A stretch of 64,000 bases of DNA from Cognataquiflexum rubidum (GTDB taxonomy: Bacteria; Bacteroidota; Bacteroidia; Cytophagales; Cyclobacteriaceae), in the NCBI RefSeq assembly GCF_022538115.1, contig NZ_JAKZAL010000010.1:62001-126000 (forward strand), written 5' to 3'. The translations under genes were made by a program, and so were the position numbers. How positions within the stretch are numbered: the stretch's first letter is position 1; the number at the start of each line of letters is the position of its first letter. Of the stretch, positions 36,483 through 45,288 are shown in pieces. A model generated the notes under the pieces. The model was not told where the DNA came from. It made no database searches and worked only from the letters and a program-made list of their open reading frames with translations.

Positions 36483-38603
36483 ATGGGAAACAACAGCAAG
36501 AAATTTGAGCACGTCAGCTACCTCTGGGATGATGCCAAAGCAGACCAACTGAAGCACGATGAAGTGGCCATGCTCATCTACAGGTCCAATATATTGGGCG
36601 CTGACTTGAGAATCACCAACTACGGCGGCGGAAATACAAGTTGCAAAACCATTGAAAAAGACCCGCTGACCGGCAATGACGTCCCTGTGATGTGGGTGAA
36701 AGGTTCCGGTGGAGATATCGGGACTTTGACCAAAAGCGGCTTGGCTGGCCTGTACCTCGACCGACTGCATTCCCTGAAAAAAATATACCGAGGCCTGGAA
36801 TTCGAAGATGAAATGGTGGAGCTTTTCAACCACTGCATCTACGACCTAAATTCCAAAGCGCCTTCCATTGATACGCCCCTGCATTCATTTTTGCCCTATA
36901 CCCATATTGACCATTTGCATCCGGATGCGCTGATCGCCATCGCGGCCGCAAAGGATGGTGAGAAAATCATTCAGGACTTATTTAGCGGAAGCATCGCCTG
37001 GGTTCCCTGGCAAAGACCGGGTTTTGACCTTGGGCTAAAACTCGAAGAAGCCATCACCAAAAACCCAAACCTTCGGGGCATTGTCCTCGGTCAGCATGGA
37101 CTTTTTACCTGGGGAGAAACAAGCTATGAATCCTATATCAACAGCCTTGAAGTCATCGAAACCTGCAGCCAATACCTCCACGCAAATTATGGAAAGGACA
37201 GGCCGGTTTTTGGCGGAACCAAAACCACAACTTCTTTGGACGAAACCCAAAGAAGGGATCAGGCTGCCAAACTTGCTCCTACCCTCCGTGGTCTCTGTTC
37301 TTCGGAAGGCTTGATGGTCGGACATTTTACCGATGCCTCTGCTGTAATGGAATTCATCAACAGCGAAGATGTCGAACCGCTTGCCGCGATGGGTACAAGT
37401 TGCCCGGATCATTTTCTCCGCACCAAAATCTGCCCCTTGGTTTTGAATCTGGCACCTGAGGAAGACCTGACTGATAAAGGTTTGCTTGAAAAACTGAACA
37501 GCCAATTTGAAGGATATAGGGCCAATTATGCCAAATACTACCAAGACCACAAGCATCCAAACAGCCCTGCTATCCGGGATGCCAATCCTGTAGTCATCAT
37601 ATGGCCGGGAATCGGGATGTTTACTTTTGCTAAAAACAAGCAGACCGCACGTGTCGCGGCGGAGTTTTATATCAATGCCATCAACGTCATGAAAGGCGCC
37701 GAGGCAATATCGACTTATGTGTCGCTGCCTTTGCAGGAAGCTTTCAATATTGAGTATTGGCTGCTTGAGGAAGCCAAACTCCAAAGGATGCCTGCCGAAA
37801 AACCACTGTCAAGAAAAGTGGCTTTGGTCACCGGAAGTGCAGGAGGTATCGGAAAAGCAATTGCCGAAAAATACGCCAAAGAAGGTGCCTGTGTGATTTT
37901 GACTGACATTGACAGCACCAAACTCGCTGCTTCAGTGGCTGAGTTTGAGAAGAAATTTACCAAAGACAATGTCATAGGGGTGTATCTTGATGTGACCAAG
38001 CCTGAAACTTTGAAAGCCTGTATCCGGGAAATCTGCCTCAACTATGGCGGTTTGGATATTGTGGTCAACAATGCAGGCATCAGCATCAGCCGTTCATTGG
38101 AAGAGCATTCGTTGGAGGAATGGGACAGGTTGTATGACATCTTGGTCAAAGGACAATTCATCGTCTCCCAAATGGCCTTTGATGTGCTGAAAAAACAAAA
38201 CAAAGGCGGAGATATCATCAACATTGTCAGCAAAAACGGATTGGTGGCCGGTCCAAAAAACGCCGGTTATGGTTCTGCCAAAGCCGCCCAACTCCACCTC
38301 ACCAGATTGATGGCAGCCGAATTGGGTGATTACAAAATCCGTGTCAACTCCATCAATCCCGATGCGGTGATTGAAAATTCATCGATTTGGCAGAGTGGAT
38401 GGGCAGAAGACCGTTCCAAAGCTTATGGCGTACCTTTGGAGGATTTGCCAAAATTCTATGCCAGCAGGACACTTTTGAAGGAAGAAGTGAGGACAGAGGA
38501 CATTGCCATGGCGGCCTTTGTCTTTGTGAGTGGCATGCTCAATAAAACAACGGGAAATATGCTGAATGTGGATGGTGGATTCGCAGCTTCTTTCCCGAGG
38601 TAG
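36483..38603 (+). CDS. Bifunctional rhamnulose-1-phosphate aldolase / lactaldehyde dehydrogenase
   Basis: The 706-residue fusion enzyme has two parts. Residues 1 to about 430 form a class II aldolase/adducin domain with zinc-site motifs (LRITNYGGGNTSCK, LHSFLPYTHIDHLHPDAL). It should split L-rhamnulose-1-phosphate into DHAP and L-lactaldehyde. From about 443 a short-chain dehydrogenase follows: VTGSAGGIGKAIA near 446, NNAGISISRS, and catalytic YGSAK near 595, with a C-terminal NVDGGFAASF. It should oxidise lactaldehyde to L-lactate with NAD. This architecture is known in rhamnose loci of several phyla. It explains the lutABC genes downstream, which oxidise lactate to pyruvate. Confidence 0.92.
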   Translation: MGNNSKKFEHVSYLWDDAKADQLKHDEVAMLIYRSNILGADLRITNYGGGNTSCKTIEKDPLTGNDVPVMWVKGSGGDIGTLTKSGLAGLYLDRLHSLKKIYRGLEFEDEMVELFNHCIYDLNSKAPSIDTPLHSFLPYTHIDHLHPDALIAIAAAKDGEKIIQDLFSGSIAWVPWQRPGFDLGLKLEEAITKNPNLRGIVLGQHGLFTWGETSYESYINSLEVIETCSQYLHANYGKDRPVFGGTKTTTSLDETQRRDQAAKLAPTLRGLCSSEGLMVGHFTDASAVMEFINSEDVEPLAAMGTSCPDHFLRTKICPLVLNLAPEEDLTDKGLLEKLNSQFEGYRANYAKYYQDHKHPNSPAIRDANPVVIIWPGIGMFTFAKNKQTARVAAEFYINAINVMKGAEAISTYVSLPLQEAFNIEYWLLEEAKLQRMPAEKPLSRKVALVTGSAGGIGKAIAEKYAKEGACVILTDIDSTKLAASVAEFEKKFTKDNVIGVYLDVTKPETLKACIREICLNYGGLDIVVNNAGISISRSLEEHSLEEWDRLYDILVKGQFIVSQMAFDVLKKQNKGGDIINIVSKNGLVAGPKNAGYGSAKAAQLHLTRLMAAELGDYKIRVNSINPDAVIENSSIWQSGWAEDRSKAYGVPLEDLPKFYASRTLLKEEVRTEDIAMAAFVFVSGMLNKTTGNMLNVDGGFAASFPR

Positions 38604-38991
38604 TCGGAATGGCATAGTGAAGTGCTAATGCAAGGAATGATTGTTTTCTTTTTCAAATGGGACGGAAGACAGAAGACGGAAGACAGAAAAACCGGATAAG
38701 AAAATTTTAAAGCAAGATTTAAGCATTGTATCCGGCACAAAATTATTAATCTCGAAAACTTCAGGAATAGACGGCGGAATCCTATCCACGCACAAGGCCT
38801 GTGCCGGCCTCCCGTAAGTACGGGATCGTCCTCCCCGCCTCGAACAAATGAATTTCAGTTTAAGGTAGGGATTCGGTATCTACGGTACTTCCGTCTTCGG
38901 TCTTCCGTCTTCCTTCCCGTCTGAATTAGGATAATGAGCCATTTGCAAAGAGGCTGAAATGAATTCACATTAACTCCAAAACAACCCAAAA
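38604..38991. other. Repeat-rich gap upstream of the GntR-type regulator
   Basis: The 388-bp gap has no supported ORF. It holds a GACGGAAGAC tract (38661-38690), two hairpins in tandem (AGGCC/GGCCT at 38795-38810 and CCCGTA/TACGGG at 38811-38824), and at 38887-38960 the inverted partner of the repeat at 34801-34872. The hairpins may terminate the aldolase transcript, though no long T-run follows. Confidence 0.6.
38887..38960 (-). repeat. Copy 2 of the inverted repeat flanking the kinase-aldolase block
   Basis: The reverse complement aligns with 34801-34872, sharing CAGCNTCTTTGCAA, a degenerate 15-nt middle, ATTCAGAC and then GGAAGAC units. It ends about 30 nt before the regulator start codon, so it could also form part of that gene's leader. 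Confidence 0.65.
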
Positions 38992-40029
38992 ATGACGATG
39001 TTCGACAAAATGGACAAAATCAACAACGGGTCCAAAACCCCGAAGTACCAGCAGGTAGTCAACCTGATCTTGGAAGATATCGAAAGCGGCAGGCTGAAGA
39101 TCGGAGAGCGGATTTCTTCGATCAACGAGATGAGCTTTGATTTCTTGCTTTCGAGGGATACTGTAGAAAAAGCGTACAACGAACTCAAAGACCGGGGCAT
39201 CATCACTTCGGTCAAAGGGAAAGGCTTTTATGTGAGTTCGACCAATACTTCCAACAAACTCAAAGTCCTGCTCCTTTTCAACAAGCTCAGTTCCTACAAA
39301 AAAATCATCTACTATTCGGTCTTGGAAACCCTCGGCGAAAAAGCCACCGTGGACATCCATGTCCATCATTACAATAAGTCGATGGTGCAGGAACTGCTCG
39401 AAAGGAATATGGGAAAGTACCACTACTATGTGCTTGCTCCCCATTTCTATGATGAAGATTCCCACCTGATGGATTCTTATGACATTGCACGGCAGTTTCC
39501 CGAAAACAAACTGCTGATCATGGACCGTGCGGTCAAAGGCCACGAAAATGAATTCCCCGGTGTGTATCAGGATTTTGAAAAGGACATTTTCCACGCCTTG
39601 GAAGATGGGATCGAGCATTTGAAAAAATACCAAAAACTCAAACTCGTCTATCCGCGGGGGCTGATGTATCCGCCGGAGATTGTGGATGGGTTTAAGAAAT
39701 TCTGCTTCTACTACAATTTTGACAATGTAATCTTGGACGGTATCGATGCTGAACCCCTGTACGAAGGCGATGTTTATATCACATTGGCGGAGACGGACCT
39801 GGTGAATGTTGTCAAGAAAAGCCGGGAACAAGGTTTGGAATTGGGAAAGGCAGTGGGATTGATTTCGTATAATGACACTCCGCTAAAGGAAATTTTGGCA
39901 GATGGTATCACAACTATTTCCACGGATTTTGAGCATATGGGAAAAAGGATTGCAGAACTGATTTTGGGAAAAACCACCGAAAAAGTCTCCAAAAACCCAT
40001 TTAAGATGACGGTGAGGAAGACGTTGTGA
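38992..40029 (+). CDS. GntR-type transcriptional regulator with a sugar-binding-like domain
   Basis: The 345-residue regulator has a GntR winged helix at about residues 15-80 (YQQVVNLILEDIESGRLKIG, then SRDTVEKAYNELKDRGII and VKGKGFYVSS). A LacI/periplasmic-binding-like effector domain fills about 85-340, ending TTISTDFEHMGKRIAELI. The fusion is typical of Bacteroidota carbohydrate regulators. Its place between the rhamnose kinase-aldolase pair and the lut genes makes it the likely rhamnose-responsive controller of the locus. The effector could be rhamnose, rhamnulose or a phosphate ester. Whether it activates or represses cannot be told. Confidence 0.88.
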   Translation: MTMFDKMDKINNGSKTPKYQQVVNLILEDIESGRLKIGERISSINEMSFDFLLSRDTVEKAYNELKDRGIITSVKGKGFYVSSTNTSNKLKVLLLFNKLSSYKKIIYYSVLETLGEKATVDIHVHHYNKSMVQELLERNMGKYHYYVLAPHFYDEDSHLMDSYDIARQFPENKLLIMDRAVKGHENEFPGVYQDFEKDIFHALEDGIEHLKKYQKLKLVYPRGLMYPPEIVDGFKKFCFYYNFDNVILDGIDAEPLYEGDVYITLAETDLVNVVKKSREQGLELGKAVGLISYNDTPLKEILADGITTISTDFEHMGKRIAELILGKTTEKVSKNPFKMTVRKTL

Positions 40030-40065
40030 GGTTTAAATCAGATTTTTTCTCCCAAGCATCTGAAC

Positions 40066-41250
40066 TTAAAAAATCAGATGCTTTAACAAATAATTATTTG
40101 ACTCAATCACCTTATAAATCCCATACCGGATAAAATCTTCTTCCACATCCGTATTGATCAATTGGATCAAAAGTCTGTTGCCAGGTAAAGCCATGGTTAC
40201 TTTTCCATTTGTTGGCAGCGGAATGTCTCCGCTTACTTGCTTGGTTCCATCAAACAAAATGAGTCTGTGGTACGCAGGATCTTCAAAATGATGATAGGTA
40301 GGATCATCTGCTTTCTTACTTTCATAAGTACCATAGGGTATTTCCCGGATATAATCGAGAACAATCATTCCACCGTCAAGGAAAAATAATTTATTGTTCT
40401 TAGGACCTAAACTGATTCTTCCATCAGATGGAAAATCATCGTCTGAAATCGAGCTCTTTTTGAGCATGTCGAATTCACCATGGTTAATCTTAATTCTTGA
40501 TTCCAACATACGGGTAATCAAATCATACTTAGTGATTTCATTATCTATACTGTTGGTCAAATAAAGCTTTCTTCTGGTTTGGTCAACACTGTAAACAACG
40601 GAATACAGCATGCCATAATTCGATTTGTCAAAAACTTTAAACATCGACCTTTCGGTGATTGGGGCCAACCTAAACAGTTCATCTTTCTCGACAAAATTTA
40701 TCTCAATTAAAGTAGTGGGGTTGACTACATCAGGATCTGGAATGAAAGAATTTGTTCCGGTAGGATTGGTAATAAATGACAAACTTGAAGGTGATTCATT
40801 TTGATAGAAATAGGGGAAAAATTCCAACCTGCCATAAATATGAACCTTTCTTCCAGATTGATAGCGGATCTTTTTTTTGACATTTAGCTTTTGGTCATAA
40901 AGAAAAAGCTGATAAGGTGTCTGAAGCCAAATATCACCTTCCTCTGTAAAAGCCATGGCATTGAATGCAGCCGAGGATTGATTAGGTCCTTCCCCTACCA
41001 AACCTTTATTGATGACAAAATCTCCTTGTTCGTCTATCAGGATTATCCTCGTCCCTTTAGAATCGGAAATATATCCCAAGTAAAGTTTGCTCTCTGGATG
41101 ATAATCAACAATCACAACCGGAAGCAAGGAGTTGATTTTAAACTCCTCCACCTTCTCTAATTGGTATTGGGAAAATGAATCTGTTGGCAAAAAGAGCATT
41201 GATAAAGAAAAAACAAATGCCAGCGATAGTTTTTGGGTTATTGTTGCCAT
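40066..41250 (-). CDS. Exported protein of unknown function, beta-propeller-like
   Basis: The 394-residue protein has an N-terminal signal peptide (hydrophobic core LAFVFSLSMLFLP, cut near SFSQ). The rest is rich in short beta-strand stretches spaced like propeller blades, with GEGPNQSSAAFNAMAF near residue 85, which resembles the 6-bladed propeller proteins common in this phylum. No catalytic motif is seen. It is convergent with the regulator (36 bp between stops) and is followed upstream by a second exported protein on the same strand, with similar composition and 111 bp between them. The pair may be co-expressed. I do not recognise a named family with confidence. Confidence 0.7.
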   Translation of the reverse strand: MATITQKLSLAFVFSLSMLFLPTDSFSQYQLEKVEEFKINSLLPVVIVDYHPESKLYLGYISDSKGTRIILIDEQGDFVINKGLVGEGPNQSSAAFNAMAFTEEGDIWLQTPYQLFLYDQKLNVKKKIRYQSGRKVHIYGRLEFFPYFYQNESPSSLSFITNPTGTNSFIPDPDVVNPTTLIEINFVEKDELFRLAPITERSMFKVFDKSNYGMLYSVVYSVDQTRRKLYLTNSIDNEITKYDLITRMLESRIKINHGEFDMLKKSSISDDDFPSDGRISLGPKNNKLFFLDGGMIVLDYIREIPYGTYESKKADDPTYHHFEDPAYHRLILFDGTKQVSGDIPLPTNGKVTMALPGNRLLIQLINTDVEEDFIRYGIYKVIESNNYLLKHLIF

Positions 41251-41361
41251 GGTTGTGAGAAAGTAAATGGTTGAAAAGTGCTTGGATAAGGTGTATAACG
41301 ATCTAAAATAAGTTTAGGTTGTTATTCTAAATATTCATATTCCTCAAAAGTACCCCTCACA

Positions 41362-42525
41362 TCATTCCTCTGTTTTCAGCCCAACCTTGAACAGCCTGAA
41401 ATAATCTTTTTCCTCTTCCTCATCCGGTTTTTCCATCATCCAGAGTTCTCCATTGCGGAGCAGCATGCTTCGGGGTACCAGACCTTCCGGGACAAAATCT
41501 TTAATAACATTTCCCAGTGAGTCAATGATTGCAATGCGGTGGAGATACTTTTTCCCCATCATTTCCCTAAAAACAATTCTCTCTTCCTGGGATTTTTCTT
41601 CAAAATTTGATTGAATATCTAATTCATCATAGCCTGGAAAATAGGCAATTAAAAAGTATCCATCTATAAGTTTTATATTTTCAATACTACCTGATATTAA
41701 TGGCATAAGAAAATATGTTTCATCGTTTGGATCATCAGTTCCTTTAAAATAATTGTAATCAGGAAGATTAATTGTAATGGAAGACTTTAGAGAATAGGGT
41801 TCGGTACCCTCATAAACATAAATTACCGGCTCAGAACCAAATACTACATAAATATTGTCCTCAAAAATTGTGTAAACAGGGAACCATGAGGCAGAAAAGA
41901 AATAGTTGCCATTTAAAAAAACACTATTTTCTGGAAACCCAATAATAGAATTCCTTTTCCCATCAATAGGGTCAAGCAAGGATAATAATTTATGGCCTTT
42001 ATATTGATGAACTTCCCATGGCCTTTCCTCCTGGTTTATGTAAAGGAATTTATTTGATAAGCTTTCCATTCCAAACCCCATTGCTCTCCAAGATTCGCTA
42101 GGAACATAAAAATCATCGTATTTGACCAAAGATTGAAGTTTTCCTTCAAAATCATAAGTTAGAAATCCTTTATAACCATACACCAAAAATGAATTAGGAC
42201 CATTAATTTTTATCGTACCCATTAATTTTCCATAAGTATCAAGCATGTCACCGAACTTGGAAAAAGATGAAAGGATATTACCCTCAAAGTCAGCGATAAA
42301 GATATCTTCTGAAAACTCTTTATGATCCATAAAAATAACTGTTCCAGACTTTGGGTCAATATCGTGAACGGTGGGGTTTCCCAAATAATCAATCTGAATA
42401 CTATCAAGCTTAACCAAGGAAATTGATTTTTGAGGTGAAGCAGTTTCAATAACTTCAGAATCCCGATTTTTGGAATTGCAGGAGAGAAAAAAAATGAATA
42501 GAATCAATAGAGATGGATAACGCAT
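41362..42525 (-). CDS. Lipoprotein of unknown function, beta-propeller-like
   Basis: The 387-residue lipoprotein has a signal sequence ending in the lipobox LFIFFLSC near residue 16, with Asn following, so outer-membrane sorting is plausible. Repeated beta-strand/turn segments (HDIDPKSGTVIFMD, IFIADFEGNILSSF, LTYDFEGKLQSL) suggest a propeller fold, perhaps of the DUF4221 type found in Cyclobacteriaceae. That assignment is tentative. It lies just upstream of the related exported gene on the same strand. A 649-bp repeat-bearing gap separates it from the divergent lut operon. I see no enzyme motif. Confidence 0.72.
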   Translation of the reverse strand: MRYPSLLILFIFFLSCNSKNRDSEVIETASPQKSISLVKLDSIQIDYLGNPTVHDIDPKSGTVIFMDHKEFSEDIFIADFEGNILSSFSKFGDMLDTYGKLMGTIKINGPNSFLVYGYKGFLTYDFEGKLQSLVKYDDFYVPSESWRAMGFGMESLSNKFLYINQEERPWEVHQYKGHKLLSLLDPIDGKRNSIIGFPENSVFLNGNYFFSASWFPVYTIFEDNIYVVFGSEPVIYVYEGTEPYSLKSSITINLPDYNYFKGTDDPNDETYFLMPLISGSIENIKLIDGYFLIAYFPGYDELDIQSNFEEKSQEERIVFREMMGKKYLHRIAIIDSLGNVIKDFVPEGLVPRSMLLRNGELWMMEKPDEEEEKDYFRLFKVGLKTEE

Positions 42526-42760
42526 AGAGGAAAAGGTTTAAATGTTAATCAAAAAGTTTGCTCGACACATTACTTTTTGCAAATGCTCGATGATTAAACC
42601 TAAAGAATAAATTCTATACATCAAAATAAATTATTCAACCTATTCCAAATTGAGGAAAAATAATAGTAAGAGTTAGGGATCCTGGAGTCATTAATATCAA
42701 ATTTCTCCTTCCAATCTAGTGTAGGATTTAAACCTACTTTAAATATGAAGCTGATTTTTC

Positions 42761-42832
42761 AGATCGTAATCGAAATTTTAGGCCTAATATTTAGATCTTA
42801 ATCGAAAAATTAGGCGTATTTTTTCGATTAGG
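42761..42832 (+). repeat. Paired 23-bp direct repeats with an inverted half-copy
   Basis: Copy 1 (42761-42783) and copy 2 (42793-42815) both read AGATCnTAATCGAAAnnTTAGGC, spaced 32 bp start to start. A half-copy in the opposite orientation (TTTTCGATTA) lies near 42821-42830. The spacing of about three helical turns could suit a DNA-binding protein. Confidence 0.7.
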
Positions 42833-42954
42833 GAAATTGAACCTTCCCGTTTGAATCCACTGCTTAAACTCAAACCCCTACACTACAGGATATTTCATCG
42901 TTCAAATTATTTGAAATTGAGAATCAATTCCGTTTAGACAAGCGGTTGAGTAGT

Positions 42955-43026
42955 GAGAACCTTTTCCAAAGTTGGGCAAAAACCAAGATAGTCCCCTCAC
43001 ATCCATTCCGAACTTTGGAAAAGTTC
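42955..43026. repeat. Long-arm inverted repeat
   Basis: GAACCTTTTCCAAAGTT at 42957-42973 pairs with AACTTTGGAAAAGTTC at 43011-43026, with a single bulged base and a 37-nt centre. It could be a REP-like element or an mRNA leader structure. Confidence 0.7.
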
Positions 43027-43091
43027 TTCAGAATCTGAATTGAGAATGAAAAAATTACCTTTTCTCTATGGCTTTAGAACGCTCTTTAAAT

Positions 43092-43108
43092 ACTCAATTA
43101 TATTGAGT
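43092..43108. promoter_or_regulatory. Operator-like dyad upstream of lutA
   Basis: ACTCAAT-TAT-ATTGAGT is a perfect 7-bp dyad with a 3-nt centre, 66 bp before the lutA start codon. Its size and place suit a regulator site; the GntR-type regulator at 38992 is a candidate ligand. No functional evidence exists in the sequence. Confidence 0.45.
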
Positions 43109-43174
43109 TAACCCTTCACTTTCAGGACCAATATCTATCCTTATCTTAGTATCCATTAATTTAGAATTGATAAA

Positions 43175-43933
43175 ATGCCCGAGAATAAAAAAAATATAGG
43201 CCTCTTCATCCCCTGCTACGTCGATCAGTTTTATCCCAAGGTGGCGATTGCAACTTTGGAATTGCTGGAAAAATTGGGTTGTCAGGTGACTTATCCAATG
43301 GGTCAGACCTGTTGCGGGCAGCCCATGGCCAATGCCGGGTATGAACGGGATACGGTAGCGACTACCAAGCATTTTATCAGGATTTTCAAAGACTTTGATT
43401 ATGTCGTCGCCCCATCAGGAAGCTGCGTCCTCCATGTCAAAGAACATGCACCGGCGATCGCAGGAATGGAAAAAGAACAGTCCGAGCTTCATGACAAGAT
43501 TTTTGAACTGACGGAATTTTTGACTGATATCTTGAAAATCGAGAACATCAAAGGAAGCTTTCCACACAGGGTCGGCTACCATGCCTCCTGCCATGGGCAA
43601 CGGGGTTTGAGGCTTTCGTCCTCAAGTGAATTACACCAAACTCCTTTCAACAAAGCGAAGCAATTGATGGTTAATCTGGAGGGATTGGAATGGGTGGAAT
43701 TGGAAAGGAAGGATGAATGCTGTGGTTTTGGAGGCACATTTGCGGTAAGCGAAGAAGCCCTTTCCATCCAAATGGGCAAAGACAGGTTGGCCGACCACCA
43801 AGCACAACATGTTGAAATCCTGACCGGAGGCGACATGTCCTGTATCATGCATTTGCAGGGAATAGCCAAGCGAAACGGCAATCCGATCCAGTTTAAGCAT
43901 ATCGCCGAAATTCTAAATGAAGCCATCTCATGA
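43175..43933 (+). CDS. lutA: LutA-type (Fe-S)-binding lactate oxidation subunit
   Basis: The 252-residue protein carries two CCG domains: QTCCGQP at Cys46-Cys47 and DECCGFGG at Cys182-Cys183. Such domains bind Fe-S or heterodisulfide-type centres in LutA/YkgE and glycolate oxidase GlcF. With LutB and LutC it forms a complex that oxidises L-lactate to pyruvate. The stop overlaps the lutB start as ATGA (43930-43933). Context adds a specific source of lactate, namely lactaldehyde from rhamnose cleavage. A dyad lies 66 bp upstream. Confidence 0.92.
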   Translation: MPENKKNIGLFIPCYVDQFYPKVAIATLELLEKLGCQVTYPMGQTCCGQPMANAGYERDTVATTKHFIRIFKDFDYVVAPSGSCVLHVKEHAPAIAGMEKEQSELHDKIFELTEFLTDILKIENIKGSFPHRVGYHASCHGQRGLRLSSSSELHQTPFNKAKQLMVNLEGLEWVELERKDECCGFGGTFAVSEEALSIQMGKDRLADHQAQHVEILTGGDMSCIMHLQGIAKRNGNPIQFKHIAEILNEAIS

Positions 43934-45288
43934 GCCATCCCATACAGGCAGCTGAATTTTTGCAGGATCAAGCCAAGTCCAAATGGCATGATGAAACCCT
44001 GTGGTTTGTCAGGGACAAGCGGGATAAAATCAGCAAATCCGTCCCTGAATGGGAAAATCTCCGGGAACTTGCCTCCCAGATCAAAGATAATGTATTAGCC
44101 AATTTGGGGAGTTATCTGGAGGAATTTGAAAAAAATGCAAAAGCCAACAACATCCATGTCCATTGGGCAAAAGATGCAGAAGAACATAACCGGATTGTCC
44201 TTGGAATCCTGCAGGAAAAACGCTGCAATGCCATCGTCAAAAGCAAATCCATCCTGACAGAAGAATGCCACCTGAATCCCTATCTGGAAAAAAACGGCAT
44301 TGAAGTCGTGGATACGGACCTTGGCGAGCGGATCGTACAGTTCCTAAATCAAGCTCCCAGCCATATTGTATTACCGGCAATCCATTTGAAGAAAAGGGAT
44401 ATTTCTGAGATTTTTCACGAAAAACTCCATACCGAAAAAGGAAACGAAGATCCGGATTACCTCACCCACGCGGCAAGAATCCATTTGAGAGAAAAATTCC
44501 TTTCTGCAAAAGTGGCGATCACAGGAGTGAATTTCGGAGTTGCGGAGACGGGAGAGTTTGTGGTCTGCACCAATGAAGGCAATGCCGACATGGGTGTCCA
44601 CCTCGCAGATGTGCACATCGCCTGTATGGGAATAGAAAAAATCATTCCGAAGCGGGCCCATTTGGGGGTATTCCACCGTCTGCTCGCAAGATCGGCGACA
44701 GGACAAAGCGTCACCAATTACACCTCCCATTTCAGAAGTCCATTTCCGGGAAAAGAAATCCATATCGTCTTGGTAGACAATGGCCGCACCGCCCAATTGG
44801 CAAGACCAAAATTCAAAAATTCACTCAAATGTATCCGTTGCGGCGCCTGCATGAATACCTGCCCGATTTATCGAAGAAGCGGAGGTTTTAGCTATGAAAG
44901 CACAGTTCCCGGACCGATTGGGTCTATCCTTTCCCCCGGTATCGATTTACAAAAGCACAGTTCCCTGCCTTTTGCATCTACCCTTTGCGGCAGCTGCACC
45001 GATGTCTGTCCGGTCAAGATCAACATCCACGAGCAACTCTATGAGTGGCGTCAAGAAATCACCAAAGCACAGCCTGACAGGGCTAAAAGCCTGGCGATGA
45101 AGATTGCCAACGGGGTTTTCGCTGTTCCTTTTGCTTATAACCTCAGCGGAAATATGATGCGTGGCGCATTGAAAATCCTGCCTGACAGCATTACCTATTC
45201 AGGTTTGAATACTTGGGGAAAGCAACGGGACTTGCCTGAGTTGCCAAAAGAATCATTCAAAGACTGGTACAAAAAGAACCGAAAATGA
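43930..45288 (+). CDS. lutB: LutB-type iron-sulfur lactate oxidation subunit
   Basis: The 452-residue subunit has an N-terminal LUD-like domain (about 60-290, with AITGVNFGVAETGEFVVCTN) and a ferredoxin-type region with two cysteine clusters: Cys301, 304, 307, 311 (CIRCGACMNTCP) and Cys353, 356, 360 (CGSCTDVCP). A C-terminal DUF3390-like tail follows. It should pass electrons within the LutABC complex. It overlaps lutA and lutC by 4 nt each, so the three are translationally coupled. The length matches B. subtilis LutB-type proteins. Confidence 0.93.
   Translation: MSHPIQAAEFLQDQAKSKWHDETLWFVRDKRDKISKSVPEWENLRELASQIKDNVLANLGSYLEEFEKNAKANNIHVHWAKDAEEHNRIVLGILQEKRCNAIVKSKSILTEECHLNPYLEKNGIEVVDTDLGERIVQFLNQAPSHIVLPAIHLKKRDISEIFHEKLHTEKGNEDPDYLTHAARIHLREKFLSAKVAITGVNFGVAETGEFVVCTNEGNADMGVHLADVHIACMGIEKIIPKRAHLGVFHRLLARSATGQSVTNYTSHFRSPFPGKEIHIVLVDNGRTAQLARPKFKNSLKCIRCGACMNTCPIYRRSGGFSYESTVPGPIGSILSPGIDLQKHSSLPFASTLCGSCTDVCPVKINIHEQLYEWRQEITKAQPDRAKSLAMKIANGVFAVPFAYNLSGNMMRGALKILPDSITYSGLNTWGKQRDLPELPKESFKDWYKKNRK

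Larger units (their letters stand above)
42526..43174. other. 649-bp divergent intergenic region upstream of lutABC
   Basis: No ORF is supported. The stretch holds a near-palindrome around 42721-42737 (GTAGG...CCTAC), paired 23-bp direct repeats at 42761-42815, a hairpin with 16-17 nt arms at 42955-43026 and a dyad at 43092-43108. The promoters of both the lipoprotein gene (minus) and lutA (plus) must lie here. Confidence 0.6.

Noticed and set aside
35028-38603. L-fucose pathway instead of L-rhamnose
   Set aside because: The mutarotase and the RhaI-type isomerase favour rhamnose. The kinase alone would not decide.
42955-43026. Miniature transposable element with terminal inverted repeats
   Set aside because: No target-site duplication is visible and only one copy is in the window. 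Kept as a plain inverted repeat.
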